Below, piece after piece: positions 49,801 to 62,660 of a stretch of 64,000 nt of DNA; within the stretch, counting starts at the first letter, position 1, and every line of letters begins with the position of its first letter. A program made the position numbers and the translations under genes. The stretch is from Cucumis sativus (Eukaryota > Streptophyta > Magnoliopsida > Cucurbitales > Cucurbitaceae), in assembly GCF_000004075.3 (NCBI RefSeq), contig NC_026660.2, forward strand, positions 15,457,837-15,521,836, read 5' to 3'. The notes beneath the pieces were generated by a model. That model saw only the letters and a program-made list of their open reading frames with translations. It was not told where the DNA came from and did no database searches.

Positions 49801-49960
49801 AACTATTTTTACAAACGTCATGGCCACTACTCTGTATTCAATGTTTCTAGTGTCAATGTATAATGAAAATGTTGAGCTCTTAATTTTGTAAAAGTGTTAT
49901 GATGTAAACAGATATATTGTTATTATTGATATTTCTGATAACAAGTTAAATATCGATTCA
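46859..49960. other. Gene desert, AT-rich
   Basis: No exon supported. Contains a (TTTA)n tract (about 48403-48422), a tandem 30-bp duplication whose unit is itself a hairpin (about 47972-48034, 'ttaacaattaaaaatcgttg') and a perfect 25-bp tandem duplication (about 49277-49326, 'acacaattattttttat'). Confidence 0.6.
47183..47205. repeat. (AAT)n microsatellite
   Basis: About seven to eight AAT units in intergenic DNA. Confidence 0.85.
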
Positions 49961-50039
49961 CCTCTTATTTATATCTTACACGTAAAAATATTGGAGTTTT
50001 GGTACAATAATTTGGTTATGATGGATGATAAAAAATGGA

Positions 50040-50175
50040 AGGTAAGTTTAAGGCAATAATGTTGCAGGAGGGAAAGTGGAAGTGGAAGGGTTATATCAAA
50101 ACGACAATCGACTACAAGGAAAGCGATTGTCGGCTCGGCCGGAGGGGCTAAGACAAAGGGGTAACGCGTTATGTT
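50040..50175. other. GC-richer island with a 9-bp perfect hairpin
   Basis: Inside an AT-rich desert this ~135-bp stretch is balanced to GC-rich. It contains CGACAATCG (50102-50110), a 13-base loop, and CGATTGTCG (50124-50132), followed by 'gctcggccggagggg'. No protein family match. It may be a small RNA hairpin, a transposon end or a relic exon. Confidence 0.5.
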
Positions 50176-53100
50176 ATATGCCATCTTTCCTTATATTATA
50201 CATTCATTCATTCATTTCATTTTAGTGTACTTTTCACTCCCACTTCTTTTCAATTCATTTTCTTTCTTTCTCTTGTTTTTGTGGAAATTGGTACAACTTC
50301 AACCAAAAACCACTTTTTCTTTCTTTGTGTTCTCTATACAAATCACATGCGTCTTTTTTTCTCTCTCCTCGTTCATCTTTTCATTCTCGGTTTAACTTTC
50401 GTCTCTCTTCTTTTTATTGAGTAGTTGATTATTATTTATATACTTTCGTTTTCAAAATTAATATGTACATGACTTGTTGAAGATCTTGTGAATTAGTTGG
50501 GAAGATTTCAAAACCTTTCTAAAAGAGATACATTGGACTACAAATTTTATTGATTTCAAGATAAACTATTGCGTTTTTTATTTAATATGATATCATAACC
50601 TTAAAAAACCAACTAGTCATATGTGATCCATAAATTACAATCTAACAAAGAATGGTAAATAAAAGACTCTATCTTAAAAACTACGATGGTCGGAATCTAA
50701 CGGTCTAAGGACATTCCTCCCTATATATGTGTACATGTGTGTACTAAAATTTTAGCGGTTGGTTAAGGATGTATTCCACGTATATATATATTTTGTAGTT
50801 CATTAATTTTGTACTATATGCATGGAAATACATGCTTAATACATATTACAAAAGAGAGACTTAATTAACCAATTTTATTTGAGCTAAACATTCTTATTAA
50901 GAACATAAACAACAATTTCAACATGTATATTATTACTTGTAATTAACTTTACCAAAAATTAAAGTAAATAAACTTCCAAATTCCTCAAAATGGTATGATA
51001 TTGTCCATTGGTAAGCATATAAGAGACTTAATTAATCTTTATTTGTTTTTTCTTTCAACCAAAATGTCTTATACCTCAATTAGAGATATAATTGTTCTCT
51101 AAGTTATATCATTCTTTTTTTTAACCCATGTGAAATTTTGTTCCAAATCTCCAACCGTTCATAAATTGAAAATGTATGTAAGAATTTTATTTTTGTTGGA
51201 CTTTGTTAAACCAAGTTAAACGTGAAAGTTAACATGAGTATAATCCGAACTAACCTAAGACATGCATGGATAGTTAATGTATATAGGTTGGAATCTTTCA
51301 CAACTAAATAGTTGTTTTAAAAGAAGTTGAACAAGGAAAGGGAAAATGAGGGTAATGATTACCACATGCTATGTCTTGATCAAAGCAAATAAACACAAAC
51401 AAGGCCCCCAACAAGAGGTAAGAAATTGGGGATATGAGGGGGAGGGCCAAATTTGAAAAGTTTTTTTGAAGTTTGCTAGAACACATCATGGCTTCTCTTT
51501 CGGACCAATATTTGTGGGAAATGCTTCATTTTTTGTGCATAGTAACCCCATAATTAAGGGTATTTGGTTGCAATTCAACCAGGCACTTTGTTTTGGAGCT
51601 ATCTGTTCATGAAGCCCTTGTACAAGACAAAACATGTCACACACAAAATTCAAATATAAATCCATATAATTAAAACAAGACCATAAGAGATTTATTAGGA
51701 TCATTTGTTTAGGGCAAAAAAGTTGTAAAGGCCTTTCATCTTGAGATAAGGTTAAGAGAGAGAAAGAGAGAACTTTCAGTGGAATTGTGAGAGGGAGAGA
51801 GTATGAATTGGGAAAAGTGAAAATGATGTGTGTGTTTCATTGAAGAAGCAAAAGCTAGCTATACACACATCAAAGTTTGCTAATAGTCTTTATCACTACC
51901 ACCTCTTTTTTTGTCCTAATTAATGAAAGCAATATAGACAATGTAGTTCTCTTTGTTGGACATATATTAATTAAATACTTTGTTATATTATAAATTTTGT
52001 TATATATTTGTTTTTAATAAAATATGTTTTTCACAACTTTCAACTTTCCATCTAATATCATAAATTTGTGTTTTAAGAGATTTTAAAGTGTATGTTTTTA
52101 AATGATTTGATTTCTAATCAGTTTTTAAACTTTGGATCCTGTGTCTAATAAGTAATTGATTTTTTTAATATATAAATAATCCTAAAAAAATAAAAATTAT
52201 GTAATATTAGAAAAAACTATCCAATATGTTAAAAAATTATTTGATAAAAATAAAAAACTCAAACAATTATTAAGGTCGATATTTTAAATCTACGTAATAA
52301 AACTTAATTTATTTAATATACTCTGATTACATAGCTTAGTTTTTTCTTTCTTTTTTTTTTTTTTTTCTTTTTGTACTAAATCCATATGAACTATAAAATA
52401 TATTGATTTCCTTTAGGCTATCTAGTATGTATGTACAAAAAAATCTAATTAATAAGCTCATAACATTTGGAATAAATATTTTTGTGTATGAAGAGATAAA
52501 GGTAAAATTTTATCCTATCAAAAGCTTTAAATTAAATGTTTAGGTCTCTCAATAATATAACATGATATTAAAATTTAAAAAAAGAAAATTGAGTTTACGT
52601 CAACATACACTAGGGCTATTGGTTAAGACATCCATTTCTTTCTGTAATTCACACTCTCTATCACTTTCGTTGAACTAAAGAAATCAAGTTTGAAAAAATT
52701 TCACAAGGTTGTCATTTTCAATTAAAACAAAGGAGAGTGGATGAAAATTTTGGACAAAACAGAAACAAAGATAAAGATTACTATTGTAATATCGAGTATT
52801 GTGTAATAATTGTCGGAATGAGATATTAAAATGCTTTCTACTATTAACATTATAATATAATATTAAATAGAAGATTTGAGATTTTTTTTTAAGTGTTTAA
52901 ATAAATAAAAAATGTGTTTAAACATTTAAAAAGTTAATCCAAACGAGCTAACGGTGAAATATGTTTATCTAACTTTTGGGTTTTGTGAGATAATATCTAT
53001 CCAAAATGAAAAAAAAGATTGCGAATGATAAATACACTAAACGAAAAGAGATTGTTCCACTAATTTTATATTACCATAAAAAAAAGTGAAATTGATTTTG

Positions 53101-56100
53101 GTGTTCATTATTGTGCCCAAAGCCAAAGCCCCCACACGGTTCATTAGAGGGCAAAGTCAAACATTCTCATCTCTTTCACTTTAGATTTAAAACAGATAGC
53201 TTGAAAAGGCATCAATTTGGATAATTATGATTGCATACCACCTAGACCTAACCTCATTTATTATATATCATATGGTTTAAATATTATTTTAATCTCTACC
53301 GTTTTAACTTTAGTTCATAATGTTCATTAAAATTTTGAGCGTATTCATTTGGTTTCAGGTACTTTTTATTTGAGTTGATTTTGGTATTTATATTTTTAAA
53401 GTAATAAATTAAAGAAATTTCTTTTAAGAAAAGAAAAAGTTCTATACTATGACTTGAAGTTGAATATTTGCGATAGCTCTTTATAGTAAGGAGGAATTTA
53501 AAGTGTCGTGTTAGGGGCGGCTCGTTCTATATGATATAGTTTTTTTTATTATCTTAAACTTAAATTCATAAATCTCGTAACTCAACAATTCGCGGAGATG
53601 GAGATCTAACCATCAAAACTTGTAAAAAATGAAAAGAACAAAAACTAAAATGACTAAAAGAGAAATTACAAGAAGTGGCTTAAATTTATTTTTTGTATCG
53701 TGAATAGTAAATTATTTATATATATATCTATATATAGCAAATATCTCACCCTGACTAGAGAAGATTTGATTGGTTAAATTTTGCTATATTTTATAAATAG
53801 TTTTTTAATAGGTTTTAATATATTTTGTAACTTAAAAAAAACTAATAGTTCTTTTCAAAAATAATAAAGAAAACACTATTTAAATTTCGTAAACAAAATC
53901 ACTAAAATACAAACTCATTTTTATCTGCTATTTTTAACCATTTCCCAAAAATAAATTTTAAAACACTAATTTATTGAGTCATACTGCCCACTCCCACTAA
54001 ATCGATTAAGACACATTCCAAATATTTAAATGGGACTATATAAACATTTGTCACGAGTCTACAATAAAAAAATATATATAAATATATGTAGTTGACATCC
54101 AATCTGCATAGTATATTTATTATTACATTTAGCACACGATCGTTTAAATTATGATAAAAAAATCTTAAAAAAGATGATGGAAAGGAAAATAAAAAATTGT
54201 AGAATATAGAATATGAAAAGGAATGACAAATTGAAATATTTAAAAAAATTGTAGAAGAGAAGAAAAAAACGATGAAAAAAAATATCATAGAAGAGAAAAA
54301 AATTGCAAAAAAAAAAAAGAGAAGAAAGACGATGATAAAGAATACGACAAACCCGATTTTTTTAAAGAAAATGGTAAATTTTATAGAATTTTTTTATTTT
54401 TCAACAGAAGCTGTAGATATTTTGTTAATTTGTTCTATTCATGGAAGTCAACCTAAAAATAAATTTTGACTAATTTTTAATTGAATTGTTTCACCTTTTA
54501 TTTATATATATATATATACGCGCTTGAGTGGGCTATAAAATACATTCATGATTAAGCTTAATAAGTTTGGTTAATGTTTGGTTTGGACAATTTTGAACTA
54601 TTTCTAAAATGATTAAAATCATTCTCGTATTTTTTTAAAATTATTTTTTATGATTTGGGAGAAATTTTGGAGAAAGAAAAACGGTTTTTGAGTTATTTTT
54701 ATTTTCAACAAGTAAAAAGAAATCAAACAATTTGAAAATCACTTATCTTAATAAAACATCATTATCAAACTCTTTCGTTTCTCTTTCAGTCTCCGCACAA
54801 ATCCAACTAAGTTTCCCAATCTGTCAAAGAGAAAAGAAAGCCACCATCTCACTTTCACCATTATCTTATGAGATAATTCTATAGAAACCCTAAAAGAGGA
54901 AGTCCAAAATAATTTTTGCCCCATTTTGCTTAAACTTAAATTTCTTGTCCTTTTACTTATGTTGCTAAAAATAAAATGCTTTTAATTTTTTCCTCCACTT
55001 TTTTAGTTAATGTTGCATAGTGGCTTTTAGCAATGTGTTCACAAAAGAGGTTGTAAACTTAGCGAAAAAATGGATTTGAGAGGTTTGTTAGGACAACAAC
55101 CTCTCAAATATCTTTGCGATAGTATGATATTATACACTTTCGATATACACTATCATGATTTTCCTTTTGATATCATCCCAACATGTCTAATTCAAAAGAA
55201 GGTAATTGTACTCACTTACATACTAAACTCAATACCATCCCTTTATTTAACCGTTGTGGAACTTTGATGGCATTAACAAGGTTGTTCGAGTGTTGGATGT
55301 GTAAATTTTCAACTGGACATTAGTTTATTGTGTCACTGATCGATCTTTCCACCCAACCAAATCTGTAGTTTTTTTTGTTGGAAATCATCGTTTTGAAGTA
55401 AGATCAAAGGATGTGAGAGTTTGAGGCTTTGGTATTCTAGATTTTAGCCAAAATAGAGGAAAGAGAGAGTGAGAGAAATGGGAGATCGAGAGTGAAAGAT
55501 AACCAAGAAGTCTGACCTTAATTATAATTGGTAATAATTTTATAAATAATGATCAATCATATAACAAACATTTTTAAAATTTTGTTGTATTGCAACTTTC
55601 CATTATTTTTTAAAAATATCCAAATCTTAGTTATATAAACTATCTTTTAATTTCATACAAAGAGTTGGAACATTTAATTTTCTTTTATTTTTCATATTTG
55701 GATCTCTAATTTTAGTGAAAGAGAGTTAATAATTTAATTAACATGACTTCAACCGTTTAATTAATTCAGTGTAGATCGAAATCGTAATTATGTTTTTTTT
55801 CTAAGAAAAGAATATTCGTGATTGATATTTTTACATCTTAATTATTATAAAATATAGTTTTTTTTTTTAATAATTTGAAAATAGTAGCATATAGTTTTTA
55901 ATGATATAGTCCAAATAAATATTCAATTCTATTTAATAATTATTAAAGACATGACCTCTAATATGTCTAATTGAAGTATTATAAATTATTAAGTAACGTC
56001 TTTTGTTGTTACTACAAATAATGATTGTATATAAGAAAAACAGTAACTTATAAAATATTTCAAATAAATTATCGTTCCTTGAAATTGATCCTTCAATATG

Positions 56101-56585
56101 ACGTGACAATATCTTGGTTTTCTTTGTATTATATAGAGTATAGTGTATGGTTGCAAGTATATATGAATATAAATACATAGTATATCCATATGTTAATTGT
56201 TGTGTATGAAGCAATTCAAACATAAAATCTGCAACAATTTATATATAATAATGAATAAAAATGACAACAACAAAAATTTATTTGAAATGTAATTTTTTTA
56301 TTCGTTAAAATTAGGATTTCAAAATAAAAGTAAACATAAGGTCAACAAGAATTTGTTCCATATGAGAGATTTAAATTTCTCTCCAAACTTTTTTTATATA
56401 TCTATTGATATTTTGTGTTGAATAAACAACTCTAAATCTTTTTCTAAAGGTTTGTATCCACTCACCCTTAATTAATGGGCCCGGTTCAGTGATACGTTAT
56501 TAGCCCATAAATATAGGCCCAATCCAAAATCTAAATCATTGTTGGAGATATTGGAATGGATACTATTTTAGCCGTAATAATAGTA
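50176..56585. other. Gene desert, AT-rich, with old repeat fragments
   Basis: No gene supported. Words at 50993-51030 ('ggtatgatattgtccattgg') and 55120-55185 ('tatgatattatacacttt', 'catgattttcc') resemble each other and a 'tatgatattgtccac' motif common in plant LTR-type repeats. A further degenerate 'tatatagcaaat ... ttttgctatatttt' MITE-like relic lies at 53730-53800. Open frames here are low-complexity. Confidence 0.5.
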
Positions 56586-56770
56586 ACATTTTAAAAAATT
56601 TGCAAATATAGCAAAACTATAACTGATAAACTTGTATCGTTGATAGATTTCATACGGTATATCAGTGATAGACCAATATTTGCAACACGATCTATCAGTG
56701 ATAGACTTATATCATTGATAAAATTTGACAAATTTTGTTATATTTACAAATTTTTTAAAATTGTGTTATA
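56586..56770. mobile_element. MITE-like element, best copy of the 'gcaaatatagcaaaa' family
   Basis: The left end 'aacattttaaaaaatttgc' + 'aaatatagcaaaa' is the near-perfect reverse complement of the right end 'ttttgttatatttacaaa' + 'ttttttaaaattgtgtta', giving about 30-bp terminal inverted repeats. The interior holds repeated 'ctatcagtgatagac' palindromes. Too short to encode a protein, so a non-autonomous inverted-repeat element. Confidence 0.8.
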
Positions 56771-56870
56771 TATTTAATTAATTTGAATTTAATTGATAAA
56801 TTTGCAACCATCTCATGTTGTTAATTAGCTATTAAGGGTGAGGTGATTTTAGAAATAATAATTAAGGATA

Positions 56871-57060
56871 TAATAATATTTAAAAAAAATTGAAAATATA
56901 GCAAAACTATCCTTGATAGACTTGTATCGTTGATAGATTTGTATGGTCTATCAATAATAAATCAATATTTATAACATGGTCTATCAGTGATAGATTTTTA
57001 TCATTGATAGAATTTGATAAATTTTGTTATATTTATAAATTTTTTAAAATGTTGTTATAT
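56871..57060. mobile_element. MITE-like element, second copy in the cluster
   Basis: Same ends and interior words as 56586-56770 ('ttgaaaatatagcaaaact', 'ggtctatcagtgatagat', 'ttttgttatatttataaa'), separated from it by about 100 bases. A third, truncated copy follows at 57124-57215. Confidence 0.75.
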
Positions 57061-57123
57061 ACTTGATTATTTTGAATCAAATCACTAAATTTTCAACTAT
57101 CTCAATTCAAAATTTTAGTGTAT

Positions 57124-57215
57124 GTAGCAACATTTTAAAAGTATTGCAAATATAGTAAAACTAGTCAAAATCTATCACTGTTAGGCTATGTTAAAAACGG
57201 TATGTTATATACTTA
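57124..57215. mobile_element. MITE-like element, truncated third copy
   Basis: Begins 'tagcaacattttaaaagta', then 'ttgcaaatatagtaaaact' and 'tctatcactgttaggctatg'. The right half is missing or scrambled. Confidence 0.55.
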
Positions 57216-58923
57216 AATATTGTTTTTTAATATTGTTGTTCATGGAGTTACCTTTAAAAAAATACATAAATATTCTTTTACATAATATGATTTTTTATTA
57301 AAAAAAATAAATATGGATGTGATTACATATAAGCTAACTGTAAAATTAGTATCTAACTCACTCATATTAAAAAGTATAAATCACTTGTTGGTATTACGAA
57401 CATCCATTTGTGAATACTTTAACCCATATTTTATAATAACCAAACTCTCTATCAGTCTACATCTACATCGTCTAAGCACATTCTCTCCTCAACTGTAACC
57501 CATATTAAAATAATTAACACCTCAAACATTGACTATTATGACTCATGAACTATAGTAATCAGCTTAGCACCCCAAATAACCCCTTGATTTTTTAAAACGA
57601 AAAAAAAAAAATTCAAATAATTGATGTGAACAACTTAACCCAGCGAAAATGCTTTCACAACTTGAATTGAGTTAGTTTATTATCTAGAGACAATAGCAAA
57701 CATAATAATCAAATCCAAAGTAATTATAAATATATGAAAAAATTCAAATCTAGTTTTCGAAATCTATCAACTGGTAAACCATGTTATCAATACTAATCTA
57801 TCATAGCCTATCAGCAATAGAAATTCATCCTCGATAGATCCTTAAAAACTGTTGTTATATATTTAATTATTATTTATTTAAAATTGTTTATGGAAGATGA
57901 AAGAGAGATAAGGTAAGTGAATTAAAGTGAAAGGAGGTCAACTTTCCTATTTTACCCTTGGATTGCCATTGAGAATCCAAAGCAATGTGATGTGCATATG
58001 CCTCAAATATGAGATTTTGACTTTTGAAGTTGAATGGAATAAAAGAAAGAAAAAGAGAAAAGAAATAGGACAAAAATTGAAGAGAAGAGGAAAGTTTGGT
58101 GGAAATAAGAGAGGGGCAGAAGGGCAGGTGTTAGGGTTAGGGTTTAGGGCAGCTACCAAAAAATGTGGACACAAAACAAGGAGTGTACCAAACCAACAAT
58201 CGAAGAACTTCATAAATCAACTTTTTTTAAAATTATAAACTTTTTTAAAAAATGAAATTTATAAATAAATAAAATAAAAAAGAGAAAACTATAAATGAAT
58301 TTAGCCTTTTTGGTAAAACGACAACACTTCCTTTATACTGTCTCCCTTTGTATTATGATACGATGCTTAATTTTACATATATTCTCTCTCTCTCCTTCAT
58401 CATTTTTTTTCCTTTTATTTATTTTTCACCATTTGCAGTGAAACAATGTGATTGTTGATTTTGCAATTAATTTTGTGTGTGTATGTTTTTTTCTTTCCAA
58501 AGTGAAATATTTAACTTCTCACATTTTCATACGGATAATATAAATTTTAGGTTAGTTGAATTGTGCTCATTTTAGATTTGTTTTTGCACACATTGATGTA
58601 TTGTTGTATTTGAACAACGTATTAAATACAACAAACGATTTCAAAATATGAATTTGTGGTATAATTTGGAAAGAGTTTGCTGTTTTTTAGGAATTTAAGA
58701 TTGGTAGTACATGTAGTTTAAATGAGTTGAGTTATGCTCATTTTGTTGATGTGCTAATTTACACTAACTTAATAAATAAAATGATAATTATAAATATAAC
58801 AATTAGATTTAAAATATTAACATATATAACAACATGTTTAAAAAATTACAAATATTGCAAAATCTATATGTTTATGAATGGCATAAATCTATATATTAAA
58901 AATATCAATCTGATAAATTTTAA
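57216..58923. other. Intergenic, no gene; degraded MITE copy and a telomere-repeat-like motif
   Basis: A degraded copy of the MITE family lies at about 57765-57865 ('tctatcatagcctatcagca'). At 58130-58149 the sequence 'gttagggttagggtttaggg' is telomere-repeat-like (telo-box on the other strand), next to a GC-richer segment (58080-58200). No exon could be tied to it. Confidence 0.5.
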
Positions 58924-60325
58924 GGAGGCGTTTGGAGAAGGATTATCACTATTGGGTTAGGGTTATAGTAACCCAACCCTTGTTTGGGGAAGGGTTATCA
59001 TAACCCTTGTTTTAGGTGTATCATAACCCATCTTCCCTCTCTCTCTTCCTTCTCAATCCCTCTTCAACTCTTCATAATCCTACTTTTTCAATTCTCCATT
59101 ATCCTACCTTTTTAATTCTTCATAGTTTTACCACTTCATTTTTTAAAAAAATATTACTCTTTTATTTATCAAATGTCATTTGTTTTTTAATTAATTTAAT
59201 AGTCTTAAAAGAATTTTGTTTCTAATTTATTTTATTTACAAAATAAAATTTAAATAAATATTAATTGTTATTAGTTTATGCATTTAGTACTCGTATTTAA
59301 TTTAATTTTTTTTATTTTATGTCTTTTATTTGTTTTTTTAGATAAATTTGAGTGGAATAAATTTCTAAAAAATGAATTTTATTAAACTTATAGAAAAATC
59401 AAAACATGAAATGAGACGATTTAATATTAAATTAACTAATTTTTAAATTCTTAAACAACCTAAAAAATGTATAACAAATTTTTTTTGGAAGTATTTAAAC
59501 TTTAAATGTATAAGAATTTTCATTTTAAAAAATCAATTTAATGGTGAGATTTGATTTAAGATTTATTTGAATTAAATTTTGAATCTAATTTTTTACCAAA
59601 TTATGCTATATTTTTCAAAATGTACGTTTTTTTCTCTTTTTTCTTCCTTATTTTTATATCTTTCATTGATTTATTATAATTTTTTTATCATTTTTGTTGC
59701 TCCTGGAACAACAACCCTTTAAAAAGAGGAGAGAAAAAACATAATATTGAGGTAAGAAGATGTTTTATCCTTTTAAAAGAAAAAATAGTAATTTATTCAA
59801 CCGAAACGATTACTTAAAAAAAAGTTCATATTGTATTTAAATAAATTATAGAAAATTGTGTTATGAAAACTAGAACAATTTGGTAAATTAAATATACAAA
59901 CTTTGTGTATTGGAGTTAGAATATGAATTTTTTTAAAAAAATTAATAATTTATTTGCACACAACAATTACGTCAAAGAAATCTGTGTATTAGATTTAGAA
60001 TACAAATTTCTTTTAAAAAATCAATAAATTATTTGCACATGACGACAACGTAAAAAATGTTGAAAATAGACGTCACATTTAAAGAAATTATTGAAAATTG
60101 TTTTACGAAAATAGGATAATTTAGTAAATTAAATATATAAAATTTTGGTTGGATTTAGAATATGAATTTTAAAAAAATGTATAAAAAAATAAATTTCATA
60201 ACACTACATAAATAATCATTCCTTCAAACATATCTTATCACAACCATTCGTATATAACCCTTACCCCAAACACATTTTATCATAATCATCTCATAACTCT
60301 TTCTACATAACTTTTTCTCCAAACA
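58924..60325. mobile_element. 1.4-kb element bounded by imperfect inverted repeats
   Basis: The left end reads 'ggaggcgtttggagaagg' with 'attatcac', and the right end, reverse-complemented, reads 'tgtttggagaaaaagttatg'. A second inner pair matches as well: 'gtttggggaagggttat' on the left and 'gtttggggtaagggttat' on the right (reverse-complemented). The interior is AT-rich and non-coding, with three diverged internal repeats (59820-60180). The layout fits a non-autonomous DNA transposon, perhaps PIF/Harbinger or hAT; no clear target-site duplication was found. Confidence 0.55.
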
Positions 60326-61535
60326 TAGATGATCGTCTATGATAAACTGTGGTAGATCGTGGGACACAGATAACCATTTATCTTTTTTTATCTGTTTTAT
60401 TGTGGTGGAGTTATTCTCCAATATTAATGAAATAAATAAATATGAAATTTTAGTAAAGATATGTGATGAATGTTTGAAAATTGGTGTGAGGAAGAAGAAA
60501 GATAAGAGAGAAATTGAATCAAATTATGAATAATTTGAAGTCAATTATGAAATAGAAACATTCCCTTTAGGAAAAAAAATTCAAAACAAAGTTGATAGTG
60601 TTGAGACAGAAGGGAATGTCCTGAATTACGTATGTTCTCACAACTTTGACTATTTTCTTTCTCTCTTTCTGAATTTGAACTGTTGGTCAACAGTTGTTCA
60701 ATAAAACACCTATATTATTATTCCCATTTCTGGTTCTTTAATAAATTTAATATTCAAACCACACACTTCTTTCAAATCTCTACATCTTTTACAACTAACT
60801 ATTTAATCTTCAAATTTAATTTTGCTTCAATTATTTAGATCTTCTTCTCGTACTTTAAATAACAATTTATTCCCTACTAAAGGCTAGTATTCTTTATTTT
60901 ATTCTTTTTTAAAAAAGGATTAGCACTTTAATTTATAAATAATAAACAAATATGATGCTTAATCATATATATATATATCTATCTATCTATATATATATAT
61001 ATTTCAAAATCATGTCTAAAAGTTTGTAGTAGTTTAAATCATGTTGCATCTTTCCATCCATAAATTTTATGAACTGAAAAACGTTTATTTTGATATTTAC
61101 CAATGACCTAGCTTGTTTTAACAATAAAAACAGTCATTAACTATATGAATATAATGTAAGTTTATAGCACTTCACTTAAAAACTCATCTAAATGTCTATC
61201 TATATAACTAAGCCTAAAAAAAAAAGAATTTAAATATCTTCAAAGCCTAACTTTGTCTTTAATTTGTTACAAATGACTACTTGATTGATTAATTAAGTTG
61301 GAAAATTAAATTATTGCAAATGTGAAAGAGAAAAGCTAAACCAAAAACGAATTTTAAACATCCAAAAAAGAAGAAAAAAAACACACACAAAACACAAAAT
61401 AAAAGAGAATCAATCCATTGAAGAAAGGAAATGCTCAAATGCTACATTACAGTTAAAAGGTTAAATACTCTGAAGAAATCATAAAGGCTCCAAAAAAAGA
61501 AAAAATGGAACTATTCCATTAATTATATTAGCATT
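60326..61535. other. Spacer downstream of the GATA gene, no gene seen
   Basis: AT-rich. Contains an (AT)n(ATCT)n(AT)n tract at 60967-61002. The last ~150 bases are probably GATA 3' UTR. Confidence 0.6.
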
Positions 61536-62163
61536 TCAAGCATATACAGATCCATAAGAAAGAGCCATTAACAAAACAGCAGCTTGCTCTTCCTCTCCCA
61601 ACTGTCTCCTTTGCATTAATTCTTTTCTACCAAACGCCATCGATCTCCATTTCAAGCTTTCTCCACCAATTTTTCCTTGATTTCCACCGCCATTGTTGTT
61701 TCTGTTGTTACTACTACCCTTGTTTTTCCTCTCTACTTCCCCTCCTCTGTTTAAACCTAGTAGCGATCTTCTCTTCTTCCTACTTCTGATCCCACACGCA
61801 TTGCAAAGAGACTGAGCACAAAAAAAAACCAAGTTCTGATCGTTAAAATCGAGCCATAGAAATGGAAAATCAAACAGAAGATTTGATCGAGGTTAGACAT
61901 GGGGATGAAGAATAAATCACCTTAGGGCCAGCCGGACCTCCACGCCAGAGAGGAGTCTTCGTCGTTCCACAATCGGCGCAGGTCTTTTTATTCTGCTCAC
62001 TCTCCATCGGCGATGTCTTTCCAGCATCCTTGAACTCCGATCCCTATATTCCAGCACAGTACAATCGAATCAATACTAAAATAATTTCAAAATCAGTACA
62101 GAAATCAACTCAAATAAAGACTCGCGAATCGCGATCACTCACTTCCTCGATCGGATCCATCAT
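61536..62163 (-). CDS. GATA transcription factor, class B with LLM domain (GATA15/16/17-like), 3 exons, 139 aa
   Basis: Exons in gene order: 62163-62143, 62043-61921, 61811-61536. The finger is C29-x2-C32-x18-C51-x2-C54 with TPLWRGGPAGP between, the plant 18-residue-loop form. It is followed by the basic RSRKKRRSLLG tail, then an Asn/Gly-rich linker. The C-terminus ends EEEQAAVLLMALSYGSVYA, with the LLM motif at 128-130 that defines LLM-domain B-GATAs (GNC/GNL relatives; GATA15/16/17 are the short members). The finger is split across the exon 2/exon 3 junction, immediately before Ser49-Leu50-Cys51. Family role: nuclear regulators of greening, cytokinin response and flowering time. The adjacent ATG pair at 62163 and 62160 leaves the first residue uncertain. 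Confidence 0.92.
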
Positions 62164-62660
62164 TTTTCAGTAGAAATCTCAAAGATCTGAGACGAACCAG
62201 CACCGAAGATGGAAGCGGAAAGAGGATGTTGACGATTGAAAGCGGTGGAGACGAATTGGAGTCATAAAATCAAAGGAAACTGAAGGAGAAATGCACTAGA
62301 AGAAGAGCTCAAACTCAAACTCGAATTCGAAGGACGTAAACGGAAGTTTGAACAGAAGATCAGACGAACAAAACCACTCAAACAATCAATACTAAAACGA
62401 AAAATGCGAAGAACTGGAACTACAAAAACAGTGAAAAAGGAGATAATAGAAATCTGAGAAGAAACCGACATGCAGAGAGAGAAAGAGATATGAAAAGAAC
62501 AGAGTGAGAGCGATCAGTGGCACGAAGAAAGAGAGAAGAAGAAGATGAAGATGATGATAATGAAGAAGAAGGATTGAACCGACACGGTTTAGCAGCCACT
62601 TTAGGGCAGAAAAAACCGACTTAATATACAACCGGATAACGAAACCCTAGTCATCGATCT
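62164..62660 (-). promoter_or_regulatory. 5' leader and proximal promoter of the GATA gene
   Basis: Balanced-composition sequence immediately upstream, with a long GA/GAT-rich tract (62520-62575; CT/ATC-rich on the gene strand), typical of plant leaders. Frames here encode Ser/Leu-rich low-complexity peptides and are not called as genes. Confidence 0.5.

Noticed and set aside
51486..51704. 72-codon minus-strand frame with balanced composition
   Set aside because: No family resemblance and no splice-linked neighbours; a partial 'tcggacca' word recalled miR166 but does not extend.
62262..62631. Ser/Leu-rich minus-strand frames upstream of the GATA gene
   Set aside because: Products of the CT-rich GATA leader and promoter, not coding.
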